From Aminithiophilus ramosus (GTDB lineage: Bacteria; Synergistota; Synergistia; Synergistales; Aminithiophilaceae): a stretch of DNA of 64,000 nt. Shown one piece after another: positions 17,023 to 25,808 of the stretch (its first letter is position 1; each line of letters begins with the position of its first letter). The stretch is from the NCBI RefSeq assembly GCF_018069705.1, contig NZ_CP072943.1, positions 2,171,453 through 2,235,452 on the forward strand, read 5' to 3'. A program made the position numbers and the translations under genes. Below the pieces are notes generated by a model. That model was not told the origin of the DNA. It did not search any database and saw only the letters and a list, made by a program, of their open reading frames with translations.

Positions 17023-18555
17023 TCAGACCGTCAGATGCCACTCGCAGTAGCCGTTGTCGCCCTGGCCGCACCCCTTGACGAAGGGGACGTTCCTCTTGAG
17101 GAGAGAGGTGACGGCGCATCCCTTGCAGAAGCGCACCGGAGCGCCGGGCTTGTCGGGGTGGAGGGCGATGATGTTGGTCATGAGCGTCGCCGTGGTGCAC
17201 TCGGGCGTCAGATAGCAGGGGAAATCGGCCATGGACATGAGGGCGGCGAAGCGCTGCGTGATGGCGCAGGCCGGATAGGTGTAGCGCTGGGGGTTGGAGA
17301 CGACTTCGTGATCGTCGATGGGGCTGAAGTCGAGGGTCACGCCCTTGATCTTGGCCCCGGCGCCGAGGGGATAGATATCGAGGATCTTCTCGCCCCGGAC
17401 GAGGATGTCCATGAAGTCGACGTTGTGAAGCTCGTCGGCCTCGCCCCTCTTGGGATTCATGACGGCGTAGTTGTGGAAGCGCTTCGTCAGAAGATCGACG
17501 ACCATGGGGACGGTGAAGCTGTCCTTCCAGAGGATGTAGGCCGTCGCCGCCGCGGGAGCCCCCGTGGCGACGGAGAGGACGTCGTATTCGCTCTTGAAGG
17601 CGCCCGCCTCGAGAGCCTTCTTGAGGGTGTTCTCGAAGACGGCCATGACGGACTCGTAGATGGCGAAGGCCATGTCGTCCTTGAACATGTTGTAGGCCGA
17701 CTGGGCGATGTGGTGTCCCACGTCGCCCACGCAGTAGGCGGGAACGGCGACGATGTTGGCGTAGTGGACGCCTCCCTTGGCCGCCGCCTCGATGAAGGGA
17801 CGCATGCGATCTCTGTACTGGTTCATGTACTTGGTGACGTCGAAGGAGCTGTGGGGACCGTGACCGCCCAGATTGTGGGTCCCCATGAGATGGGCCTGGG
17901 CCGCGATGGGCTCGCGGTAGATGAACTGGAGCATGTCCACTTCGGCCTGCTCGGCCTCGGCGGCCGTCCTGCCCGCCTCGATGGCTCCCCTGAAGGCCGC
18001 CCCCAGACCGTAGGAGGTGTTCATCCCCCAGGACTTGGAGGCCAGGATGGCCTGCTTGTGATGCTTGGGCATATCGAGGGCGCGGAGGATGCGGTTCACG
18101 AGATTGGAAACGGAACCGACGGACATGGCGAAATCGACGACGCAGGTGGGGCCGTACATCCCCCCGTAGCGTCTCACCGCCTCGAGGCCGACCAGGGCCC
18201 TGTTGGCGGCGATGGCATCGATGAACATCCACATGGACTTCTTGAATTCAGGATCGATATCGTAGAGAACCTCCAGAATGGGCGGCGTCTGGTAGTGCTC
18301 CACGAAGGGATCGTCCTCGGGACGGATGGTGTCGGTCAGACCGCAGAGGATGTCGTAATGGGCGTTGACGGACTGAACGTGGAGATCGACGACCTCCTTC
18401 TTCTGCCCCTCGGCGACGGTCATCGTGTTGACGGCGTCGACGTAGGGTTTGGCGTCGGGAAGCTTGAAAACCCCTCCGCGCTTTTCCGCGATGACCCCAT
18501 AGACGGAATGGGTCGCCCCGATGGCTTCCTTCACCATTTTTTCGAAAACGGACAT
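17023..18555 (-). CDS. DUF2193 domain protein, function unknown
   Basis: This 510-residue protein matches DUF2193, a family recognised mainly from methanogenic archaea. It contains EDDPFVEHYQTPPILE near residue 80, VRRYGGMYGPTCVVDFAMS near 128, KSWGMNTSYGLGAAFR, PAYCVGDVGHHIAQSAYNM and a C-terminal cysteine set: CYLTPECTTATLMTNIIALH, RFCKGCAVTSLLKR and GCGQGDNGYCEWHL. The Cys-x-x-Cys pairs could bind a metal, but no reaction is known. Start ATG 18555 follows GGGAGGTGG and begins at the family N-terminus. Its place in front of mtdB suggests a role in C1 entry or cofactor chemistry; this is inference. Codon use matches its neighbours. Confidence 0.85.
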   Translation of the reverse strand: MSVFEKMVKEAIGATHSVYGVIAEKRGGVFKLPDAKPYVDAVNTMTVAEGQKKEVVDLHVQSVNAHYDILCGLTDTIRPEDDPFVEHYQTPPILEVLYDIDPEFKKSMWMFIDAIAANRALVGLEAVRRYGGMYGPTCVVDFAMSVGSVSNLVNRILRALDMPKHHKQAILASKSWGMNTSYGLGAAFRGAIEAGRTAAEAEQAEVDMLQFIYREPIAAQAHLMGTHNLGGHGPHSSFDVTKYMNQYRDRMRPFIEAAAKGGVHYANIVAVPAYCVGDVGHHIAQSAYNMFKDDMAFAIYESVMAVFENTLKKALEAGAFKSEYDVLSVATGAPAAATAYILWKDSFTVPMVVDLLTKRFHNYAVMNPKRGEADELHNVDFMDILVRGEKILDIYPLGAGAKIKGVTLDFSPIDDHEVVSNPQRYTYPACAITQRFAALMSMADFPCYLTPECTTATLMTNIIALHPDKPGAPVRFCKGCAVTSLLKRNVPFVKGCGQGDNGYCEWHLTV

Positions 18556-18949
18556 TCCTGCGCCACCTCCCTGTTTCAAACCTTCGCTCCGATCCTCTTG
18601 CCCGCGCTCACGGGAATCCCTTTTCCTCCTTGCGACCCTTTTTCGGCTCCACCTCCTTCCGTCCGACAAAAACCCAACGCCGAAGACGCCCCCCTCGAAG
18701 ACGAGAGTCGACGGCACAGGACGCGAAAAAGACGTCTGAAAAAGCGCGAAGGGTTGTTACGGACAAATTCCCAGCACGGAAGAACGACCGGTCGAAGACC
18801 AAGAGGGGAGAACGAAAGAGGGGACCGGGAACGCTCCACAGCAAGCAGCTCGAAGGGAACTCGCCGTAAAGACGCAGCAGCGCGCTCTCCCGAAGCGGAA
18901 GGCGCCGCGCAGTCCCTGAGGTCAGGGTAGCCGGTCTCGATATCATCAC
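18556..18949 (-). other. Long predicted 5' leader of the DUF2193 gene, no gene seen
   Basis: About 390 bases separate the predicted transcription start from the DUF2193 ATG. No convincing protein is encoded on either strand. The leader RNA can form a short hairpin, CCCTGACCTCAGGG, near 18917-18930, and other GC-rich stems near 18850-18910. I cannot match it to a known riboswitch class. It could be a regulatory leader for the C1 operon or simply a distant promoter. Confidence 0.4.
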
Positions 18950-18955
18950 GGAGAT

Positions 18956-18984
18956 AGAGTACCGTCTAAAAAATTGTTTGTCAA
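18956..18984 (-). promoter_or_regulatory. Predicted sigma70-type promoter for the DUF2193-mtdB-fwd operon
   Basis: TTGACA (18979-18984 read on the minus strand) and TACTCT (18956-18961) are spaced by 17 bases, with an AT-rich spacer that contrasts with the GC-rich surroundings. It is the best promoter in the 550-base gap between the DUF2193 gene and the divergent permease gene. The -10 is imperfect. Confidence 0.55.
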
Positions 18985-19109
18985 CAGATCAATCTTTTGA
19001 CTTCATGTTCGATCCCGGGCCGATTCGATGAGAGACAGGACTGTATCCTTCCATCTCTTCGTGCTACGATGAAAGTCCGATGGAAAAGGGGAGAGAGGAG
19101 TCTGATGCG

Positions 19110-20507
19110 ATGAGCGGCAAAAGGAGGAAGCCCCTCGGAGGGGAAGACAACGTCTTCGGCTTTTTCGACATGAGCCTTTTCACCCTCTGCGCCATCGTCG
19201 TCATCGACACCCTTCCGGCCACGGCTTCCGTCGGGACATCGGCCGCCGGGTGGTGGATCGTCACGGCCCTCCTCTTCTTCGTCCCCTACGGCCTCGTCTC
19301 GGCCGAACTGGGGTCGGCCTATCCCGAAAAAGGCGGCCTGGGAGGGTGGATCGCCCGCGCCTTCGGCCCCCGCTGGGGGGCCCGCGTGACCTGGCTCTAC
19401 TGGGCCCAGCTCGCCCTGGGACTCCCCTCCGTCTACATCCTTCTCTCCTCCATGACCTCGCGGATGTTTTTTCCCGACCTCCCCCTCTCCGGCCAGGTCG
19501 CCCTCGCCGTCGGCGCCACGTGGATCACGGTGGCCCTCTCCCTCCGCCCCCTGGCCCAGGCCAAGGAAATCGCCAACGCCGGGGCCCTCGCCAAAATCGC
19601 CATCGTCGCCGGCCTCCTTGCCTCGGCCCTCTTCCACCTCTTCCACCACCCCCCGGCCAACGACCTCTCGTGGCAGCGTCTCCTTCCCACCTGGGACGGA
19701 GGGCTTGCCTTTCTGCCCATCCTCCTCTTCAACCTGGCCGGCTTCGAACTCATGTCGGGCGCCTCCGACGAGATGGTCGATCCCCGACGGGACGTTCCCC
19801 GGGCCATCCTCACGGCGGGGACGGTCATCACCGCCCTTTACCTGACGGCGACGCTGAGCCTCCAGGCCATGATCCCCCTGGAGGAGCTCTCCCTCGTCAA
19901 CGGCATCATCGACGCCCTCTACCGCGTCTTCGGCTCCGACGGTTCGGGCACCTTCGTCGCCGATGCCGTCGGCTCTCTCGTCCTCTTCTCCATCGTCGCC
20001 ACCATGATCGGCTGGACTCTGGGCGTGAATCGCGTCGCCGCCGCCGCGGCCGAGACCGGAGAGCTGCCTGCCCTCTTCGCGAAACGCCACAACAGATTCG
20101 GAACCCCCCTGGGCGCCTCGCTCCTGACGGCGCTCCTGGCCACGGCGCTGCTCCTCCTCTACGGTCGACTGGCCGAGACGTCGGAAGAGCTCTTCTGGAC
20201 CCTGACGGCCTTCGCCTCCATCCTCTTCCTCCTCCCCTACGTCGGCCTTTTCGCCGCCTTCATCGCTCTCCGCCGACGGGACGGGAGGGCGCAGGGGGGC
20301 TACGTCATCCCCGGCCCCTCCTGGCTGGCCTTCCTCCTGGCCTTCACGGCCGCCCTTTTCGTCGTCCAGGCCATCCTCCTTTTCCTATGGGTCCCGGGAG
20401 AGCCCTTCGACGGCGCCTTCGCCCTCCCCGTCGTCGCCGGCGTCGTCGCCACCGTGGCGACGGGGGAAAGGCTGATCGGGAAGGCCGAAGCGGAAGGGAA
20501 AGACTGA
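19110..20507 (+). CDS. APC superfamily amino-acid permease
   Basis: The 465-residue protein has about 12 hydrophobic segments and the APC fold: FGFFDMSLFTLCAIVVIDTL at the first helix, VPYGLVSAELGSAYPEKGGLGGWIARAFG in the helix 2-3 region, and LFNLAGFELMSGASDEMVDPRRDVPRAI around helix 6-7, resembling glutamate/GABA-antiporter-like and amino-acid permeases. It would import or exchange amino acids, fitting an amino-acid fermenter; the substrate is not resolved. ATG 19110 is chosen because GAGAGGAG lies 9 bases upstream; an in-frame ATG at 19080 has no good ribosome site. It is divergent from the C1 operon. Confidence 0.85.
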   Translation: MSGKRRKPLGGEDNVFGFFDMSLFTLCAIVVIDTLPATASVGTSAAGWWIVTALLFFVPYGLVSAELGSAYPEKGGLGGWIARAFGPRWGARVTWLYWAQLALGLPSVYILLSSMTSRMFFPDLPLSGQVALAVGATWITVALSLRPLAQAKEIANAGALAKIAIVAGLLASALFHLFHHPPANDLSWQRLLPTWDGGLAFLPILLFNLAGFELMSGASDEMVDPRRDVPRAILTAGTVITALYLTATLSLQAMIPLEELSLVNGIIDALYRVFGSDGSGTFVADAVGSLVLFSIVATMIGWTLGVNRVAAAAAETGELPALFAKRHNRFGTPLGASLLTALLATALLLLYGRLAETSEELFWTLTAFASILFLLPYVGLFAAFIALRRRDGRAQGGYVIPGPSWLAFLLAFTAALFVVQAILLFLWVPGEPFDGAFALPVVAGVVATVATGERLIGKAEAEGKD

Positions 20508-20637
20508 CCTCGCGACTCCGACCGCCAGGTACAGGGAAAAAGAAAGGAGAGGGGAGCCCTTAAAGCAAAAAGGGTTTAAAATAGGAGCCGACGGACGAAT
20601 CCGTTCCGACGGACAAACCACAAGGAGGGATATTCTC

Positions 20638-21243
20638 ATGAGGAAACCCGCACCTGCCGGCCATGCGATCCACGAGCTCCTCGCCAACAGATGGAGCCCC
20701 AGGGCCTTTTCGACGCGCCTCCCCTCGAAGGAGACTCTGGCCACCCTTTTCGAGGCCGCCCGCTGGGCTCCCTCGGCCTACAACGAACAGCCCTGGCGCT
20801 TCATCGTCGCCACCAAAGAGGACCCAGAGGCCTACGGCAAGGTCCTGGCCTGCCTCGTCGAGGCCAACCAGGCCTGGGCCGCCTCGGCTCCCGTCCTGGC
20901 CATCCTGGTCACGAAAAAGACCTTCACGAGAAACGGCAAGGCCAACGGCTACGCCGCCCACGACGGGGGACTGGCCCTGGAGAACCTCATGCTCCAGGCC
21001 GTGGCCGAGGGGATGTTCGCTCACGCCATGTCCGGTTTCGATCCCGACAGGGTCCGCGAGACCTTCGACGTTCCCGACGACTACAGCCCCACGACGGCCC
21101 TCGCCCTGGGCTACGGCGGCGACCCCGAGCAGCTCGAGGGGGACTATCGCGCCATGGAGGTGGCCCCCCGCGAGCGTCTGCCCCTGACGGAGCTGGTCTT
21201 CTCCGGCACCTGGGGCAGGACGTCGCCTCTCGTCGGCGACTGA
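20638..21243 (+). CDS. Nitroreductase family protein
   Basis: A 201-residue FMN-dependent nitroreductase-fold protein. RWSPRAFSTRLPSKETLATLFEAARWAPSAYNEQPWRF-type N-terminal sequence (about residues 18-55) holds the FMN-binding arginine-serine and the SxxNxQPW motif; GGLALENLMLQAVAEGM sits near 118 and ALALGYGGDPE near 157. Such enzymes reduce nitro compounds, quinones or flavins with NAD(P)H; the natural substrate is unknown. AAGGAGGGA precedes ATG 20638. It stands alone, followed by a strong hairpin. Confidence 0.88.
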   Translation: MRKPAPAGHAIHELLANRWSPRAFSTRLPSKETLATLFEAARWAPSAYNEQPWRFIVATKEDPEAYGKVLACLVEANQAWAASAPVLAILVTKKTFTRNGKANGYAAHDGGLALENLMLQAVAEGMFAHAMSGFDPDRVRETFDVPDDYSPTTALALGYGGDPEQLEGDYRAMEVAPRERLPLTELVFSGTWGRTSPLVGD

Positions 21244-21286
21244 TCGCCCCGAAACCGCAGGGAGGGCCGTCAGGCCCGCCGGGCAC

Positions 21287-21328
21287 AACAGGAAGGAGGA
21301 GGGCCTTTCGGCCCTCCTCCTTCCTGTT
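21287..21328. terminator. Bidirectional hairpin between nitroreductase and nifJ
   Basis: A perfect 19-bp stem (21287-21305 with 21310-21328) around a TTTC loop lies between two convergent genes. It has no T-tract on either side, so it may need Rho or act as a simple RNA end. Confidence 0.65.
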
Positions 21329-21344
21329 GCCCTCTGCGGCGACG

Positions 21345-24300
21345 CTAAACGTCCGCCATGGCGGCCATATGCCGGTAGAGCTTCCAGCGATAGGCGTTTT
21401 CGGCCCTGGCCCGCTCCAGAAGCCGGGCCGCCTCTTCGGGGTGGGCCCGCTGGAGGATGCGGTAGCGATTCTCGCCGTAGATGTAGTCCTCCAGGGGCAG
21501 GGAGGGTTCCTTGTTGTCGAGGGTGAGGGGGTTCTTCCCCTCTTCTCGCCTCCTCGGGTCGTAGCGCATCGTGATCCAGTGGCCCGAGGCGACGGCCTTT
21601 TTCTGCTGTTCCAGGCCGTTTTTCAGTTCGATGCCGTGGGCGATGCAGTGGGCGTAGGCGATGATGATCGACGGGCCGTCGTAGGATTCGGCCTCTCGGA
21701 AGGCCTTGACGACCTGGGCGTCGCTGGCGCCCAGGGCCACGCGCGCCACGTAGACGTTGCCGTAGGCCATGGCCATGAGGGCCAGGTCCTTTTTCATGGC
21801 CGGCTTGCCACCGGCGGCGAATTTCGCCACCGCTCCCATCGGCGTCGATTTCGACATCTGACCGCCCGTGTTCGAGTAGACTTCCGTGTCCAGGACGAGG
21901 ACGTTGACGTTTCTGCCCGAGGCCAGGACGTGGTCCAGGCCGCCGTAGCCGATGTCGTAGGCCCAGCCGTCTCCTCCGAGGATCCAGACGTTTTTGCGGA
22001 CCAGGACGTCGGCAAGGCTCAGGAGGTCTTTGGCCTTGGCCTCTTCCCTCCCGGCCAGGTTCGCCTTGAGGCGCGCCACTCTTTCGCGTTGCGCCGCGAT
22101 TCCCTTTTCGTCGCTCTGGTCGGCGCCGACGAGGTCCGCGACCAGGCTCTGGCCGACGATCTCTTTCTGGCCTTCGAGCAGTTCGAGGGCGTACTGGAGC
22201 TGTTTGTCCAGGGCAAGACGCATGCCCATGCCGAATTCGGCGTTGTCCTCGAAGAGGGAGTTGGACCAGCTCGGGCCCCGTCCTTCTCCGTCGCTCGTCC
22301 AGGGGGTGGTGGGGAGGTTGCCTCCGTAGATGGACGAGCAGCCCGTGGCGTTGGCGATGAGGGCTCTGTCTCCGAAGAGCTGGCTCAGGAGTTTGACGTA
22401 GGGCGTCTCTCCGCAGCCGGCGCAGGCGCCGGAGAATTCGAAGAGGGGGCGCAGGAGCTGGATGTCTTTGACCGTTCCCAGGTTGAGCTGCCCCCTGTCC
22501 ATGTCGGGCAGGCTCAGGAAGTAGGTCCAGTTCGCCTTTTCGCTTTCCCGAAGCGGCGGCTGGGACACCATGTTGATGGCTTTTCTGCCCTCTTCCTTTT
22601 TGCTCCGGGCCGGGCAGTTCTGGACGCAGAGTCCGCAGCCGGTGCAGTCTTCCGGCGAGATCTGGACGGTGTATTTTTTGTCTTTGAAGGCGGGCCATTT
22701 GGCCTCGGTCGATTTGAAGGTCGCAGGCGCGCCCTTCAGCAGGGCGCCGTCGTAGACTTTGGAGCGGATGACGGCGTGGGGGCAGACGAGGACGCATTTG
22801 CCGCACTGGATGCACGTTTCCGGGTCCCACTGGGGGATTTCCATGGCGATGTTGCGCTTTTCCCACTGGGTCGTGCCCGTCGGGAAGGTGCCGTCGGCCG
22901 TGAGGGCCACGTCTTTGACGGTGAGGCTGTCTCCTTCGTTGGCGAGCATGGGACCCAGGACGGTTCTGACGAATTCGGGCGCCTCGGCGGGGACGGCGGG
23001 TTTCATGGCGAAGCTGCTCGTCACTTCCTTCGGGATTTTGACTTCGTGGAGGTTCGCCACGGAGGCGTCGACGCAGGCGTAGTTCTTTTTGACGATGGCT
23101 TCGCCTTTGTTTCCGTAGGTCTTTTTGATGCTCCGCTTGATGGCTTCGATGGCCTCGTCCTGGGGGAGGATTCCGCTGATGGCGAAGAAGCAGGTCTGCA
23201 TGACGGTGTTGATGCGGACGCCCATTCCCGTTTCGTGGGCCACTTTGTAGGCGTCGATGACGTAGAAGCGGATCTGTTTGTCGATGATTTCTTTCTGCAG
23301 TTCCCGCGGCAGACGGTCCCAGACGTCTTCCGGGCCGTAGATGCTGTTGAGGAGGAAGGTGCTTCCCGAAGCCGCCTGGGCGAGGAGACGGTATTTTTCG
23401 ACGTAGGTGAAGACGTGGCAGGCGATGAAGTTGGCCTGGCCGATGAGGTAGGACGATCTCAGTTCTTTCGGGCCGAACCGCAGGTGCGAGACGGTGAGAC
23501 CTCCGGATTTCTTGGAGTCGTAGACGAAGTAGCCCTGGGCGTAGTTGTCCGTGTCGTCTCCGATGATTTTGATGGAGTTTTTGTTGGCCCCTACGGTGCC
23601 GTCGGAGCCGATTCCCCAGAAGAGGCAGCGGACGGTTTTTTCGTCTTCCGTGCTGTAGGCGCTGTCGTAGGCGAGGCTGAGGTGGGTCTGGTCGTCGTCG
23701 ATGCCGACGACGAAGGGCTGTTGCGGCTGTTCCTTTTTGAGTTCGTCGAGGACGGCTTTGACCATGGCCGGCGTGAAGTCTTTCGACGAGAGGCCGTAGC
23801 GCCCTCCGATGAGGCGCACCGAGGGGCGCCCGTCGGAGAGGGCCGCTTTGACGTCGAGGTAGAGGGGCTCTCCCTGGGAGCCCGGCTCTTTGGTGCGGTC
23901 GAGGACGGCGACGGAGCGGACGCTCGACGGGAGGGCCGCCAGGAGGTGGGTCGCCGAGAAGGGGCGGTAGAGGCGCACTTTGACGACGCCCACTTTTTCT
24001 CCCGCTTTCATCAGGTGCTCGACCGTTTCGTGGGCCGTTTCGGCTCCGCTTCCCATGAGGATGACGACGCGCTCGGCGTCACTGGCTCCGACGTAGTCGA
24101 AGAGGTGGTAGCTTCTGCCGACGACGGAGGCGAACCGATCCATGGCGGCCTGGACGTGGCCCGGGCAGGCTTCGTACCAGGGGTTGGAGGCCTCTCTGGC
24201 CTGGAAGTAGTAGTCGGGGTTCTGCGCCGTCCCCCGGATCCGCGGACGGTCCGGCGTGAGGGCCCTTTCTCTGTGGGCCTGGACGAGGCCGTCGTCGATC

Positions 24301-24881
24301 ATGGCGCGGGCGTCTTCTGCCGTGAGCTGTTCCACTTTCGCCACTTCGTGGGAGGTCCGGAAGCCGTCGAAGAAGTGGACGAAGGGGACACGCGACGAGA
24401 GCGTCGCCGTCTGGGCGATGAGGGCCATGTCCATGGCCTCCTGGACCGATCCCGAGGCCAGAAGGGCGAAGCCCGTCTGGCGCACGGCCATGACGTCGCC
24501 GTGATCGCCGAAGATGGAGAGGGCGTGGGACGCCACGGTGCGGGCCGCGACGTGGATGACCGTCGACGTCAGTTCGCCGGCGATCTTGTACATGTTGGGG
24601 ATCATGAGAAGAAGACCCTGGGAGGCCGTGAAGGTCGTGCCCAGCGATCCGGCCTGGAGCGCCCCGTGGAGCGCCCCCGCCGCGCCTCCTTCGCTCTGCA
24701 TTTCCACCACCGAGGGCACCGTGCCCCAGATGTTCGTCCTCCCCTCCGAGGACCACTGGTCCGCCCATTCGCCCATGTTCGACGACGGCGTGATCGGGTA
24801 GATGGCGATCACTTCGTTCGTCAGGTGCGCCGAGTAGGCCGCCGCTTCGTTGCCGTCGATCATTACCTTCTGTCTTGTCAT
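21345..24881 (-). CDS. nifJ: Pyruvate:ferredoxin (flavodoxin) oxidoreductase, single-chain
   Basis: The 1178-residue single-chain PFOR oxidises pyruvate to acetyl-CoA and CO2, reducing ferredoxin. In order: domain I with MIDGNEAAAYSAHLTNEVIAIYPITPSS, domain II, the central PFOR segment (LFWGIGSDGTVGANKNSIKII), the ferredoxin domain with two 4Fe-4S motifs (CIQCGKCVLVCPHA and CTGCGLCVQNCPA), then the TPP domain (CAGCGETPYVKLLSQLFGDR, ILGGDGWAYDIGYGGLDH, LDTEVYSNTGGQ). Length and Cys content are normal. ATG 24881 follows CAGGAGG. Reduced ferredoxin from this enzyme and Fwd could share acceptors. Confidence 0.97.
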   Translation of the reverse strand: MTRQKVMIDGNEAAAYSAHLTNEVIAIYPITPSSNMGEWADQWSSEGRTNIWGTVPSVVEMQSEGGAAGALHGALQAGSLGTTFTASQGLLLMIPNMYKIAGELTSTVIHVAARTVASHALSIFGDHGDVMAVRQTGFALLASGSVQEAMDMALIAQTATLSSRVPFVHFFDGFRTSHEVAKVEQLTAEDARAMIDDGLVQAHRERALTPDRPRIRGTAQNPDYYFQAREASNPWYEACPGHVQAAMDRFASVVGRSYHLFDYVGASDAERVVILMGSGAETAHETVEHLMKAGEKVGVVKVRLYRPFSATHLLAALPSSVRSVAVLDRTKEPGSQGEPLYLDVKAALSDGRPSVRLIGGRYGLSSKDFTPAMVKAVLDELKKEQPQQPFVVGIDDDQTHLSLAYDSAYSTEDEKTVRCLFWGIGSDGTVGANKNSIKIIGDDTDNYAQGYFVYDSKKSGGLTVSHLRFGPKELRSSYLIGQANFIACHVFTYVEKYRLLAQAASGSTFLLNSIYGPEDVWDRLPRELQKEIIDKQIRFYVIDAYKVAHETGMGVRINTVMQTCFFAISGILPQDEAIEAIKRSIKKTYGNKGEAIVKKNYACVDASVANLHEVKIPKEVTSSFAMKPAVPAEAPEFVRTVLGPMLANEGDSLTVKDVALTADGTFPTGTTQWEKRNIAMEIPQWDPETCIQCGKCVLVCPHAVIRSKVYDGALLKGAPATFKSTEAKWPAFKDKKYTVQISPEDCTGCGLCVQNCPARSKKEEGRKAINMVSQPPLRESEKANWTYFLSLPDMDRGQLNLGTVKDIQLLRPLFEFSGACAGCGETPYVKLLSQLFGDRALIANATGCSSIYGGNLPTTPWTSDGEGRGPSWSNSLFEDNAEFGMGMRLALDKQLQYALELLEGQKEIVGQSLVADLVGADQSDEKGIAAQRERVARLKANLAGREEAKAKDLLSLADVLVRKNVWILGGDGWAYDIGYGGLDHVLASGRNVNVLVLDTEVYSNTGGQMSKSTPMGAVAKFAAGGKPAMKKDLALMAMAYGNVYVARVALGASDAQVVKAFREAESYDGPSIIIAYAHCIAHGIELKNGLEQQKKAVASGHWITMRYDPRRREEGKNPLTLDNKEPSLPLEDYIYGENRYRILQRAHPEEAARLLERARAENAYRWKLYRHMAAMADV

Positions 24882-24981
24882 TTTCGTGCCTCCTGTCCTG
24901 GGTCTGCCCAGCTCCGTCGCTAAAAGGTCAGGAAGGGGGGGCGGAGACGGAACGTCGCATCGCAAAGAGCCTTTGCCGTAT

Positions 24982-25009
24982 ATTTTATACACTTGGCGCG
25001 ATATGTCAA
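24982..25009 (-). promoter_or_regulatory. nifJ promoter
   Basis: On the minus strand TTGACA (25004-25009) is followed after 16 bases by TAAAAT (24982-24987) within a conspicuously AT-rich patch. The implied start near 24975 leaves a leader of about 95 bases before nifJ. Confidence 0.75.
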
Positions 25010-25091
25010 AATATTTAAACTCGCCGATTCCCACACCCGCAGCCCCGTCCCTTTCGGCGCCCTGTCCGCCGAAAGAGAAAGGAAACGGCAC

Positions 25092-25766
25092 GCGTCCCCT
25101 CCTGCCGAGGGGACCCTACGCGAATAGTTTAACACGCCGTAAGATTTTAGGAAGGCACAAAGGCCCCCTTCCCGAGCCTCCCCCCTTCCGGTCGGTTTCG
25201 CGACGGACGCTCGTGAGAAAAAGCCGCGTGGCGAAAAGAGGGGTCCGAAGATCCCTTCCGCCCGTCTTTCTCGCCTCGGCGCCTGCCGCCCCTTCCTCCG
25301 GCAGCGACGTTCACGCCCCCTGCGGGGCGCCCCGCCCGCGTCCGAACCGGGCCGCGAGAGGTGGAAGGCGGGCTTTCGGGAAAAGGCTGCCGCCTCCCGA
25401 GAGGAGAGCCCTTCGTCGAAAAGGCCGGACCTCCCGACGGCCCCTTCCGTGGTTTTTCCGGAAAAGGCCGTCGGGAGGTCCCTTCGGTCCTGCATCAGCC
25501 CGAATCCGCAGGCGCTTCAAGACAAACTCCGTCGGATCCGCCGATCAAGAGGCCCGTTCCAATCACCTCGCAGGTGCGAGGTCGAGGCAACCGTTTCCGT
25601 CCTTCAGGCTCTTCCTGACCGCAGGCTGGACGTGGGCTTCCATCCTGTTTCCACCTGCCGAGCAGGGGTCGGGAACCCGACCCGAGGTGCGACTCACGAC
25701 GGTGCCCCTGTCTTTTCTGCCGTGATCCGCGTCGATTTTCCCCCCGTCCGGAAGGGAGAACCCCGC
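25092..25766. other. Gene-free, hairpin-rich region between nifJ and the V-ATPase operon
   Basis: No open frame here resembles a protein. The stretch holds several inverted repeats: a 16-bp perfect pair 25427-25442/25466-25481 with a smaller TTCCG/CGGAA hairpin inside, CCTCGCA/TGCGAGG at 25566-25581 and GGGTCGG/CCGACCC at 25666-25683. The part from 25560 to 25690 can fold on either strand. I compared it by eye with RNase P, tmRNA, SRP RNA and cobalamin riboswitch signatures and found none. A non-coding RNA is possible. Confidence 0.4.
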
Positions 25767-25800
25767 GGTAAGAGGGCCGACGCGCGTCGGCCCTCTTACC
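25767..25800. terminator. Palindromic terminator after the V-ATPase operon
   Basis: A 34-base perfect palindrome (stem of about 16 bp) begins 9 bases past the stop of the last ATPase gene. There is no T-tract, as in several other hairpins in this window. Confidence 0.6.
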
Positions 25801-25808
25801 CGATCGTC

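Noticed and set aside
17023-18555. DUF2193 gene as a formaldehyde-activating enzyme (Fae)
   Set aside because: Fae is about 170 residues with a different sequence; the 510-residue protein matches DUF2193 throughout.
25560-25690. Possible RNase P RNA, tmRNA, SRP RNA or cobalamin riboswitch
   Set aside because: The signature sequences of these RNAs could not be found on either strand; only generic hairpins are present.
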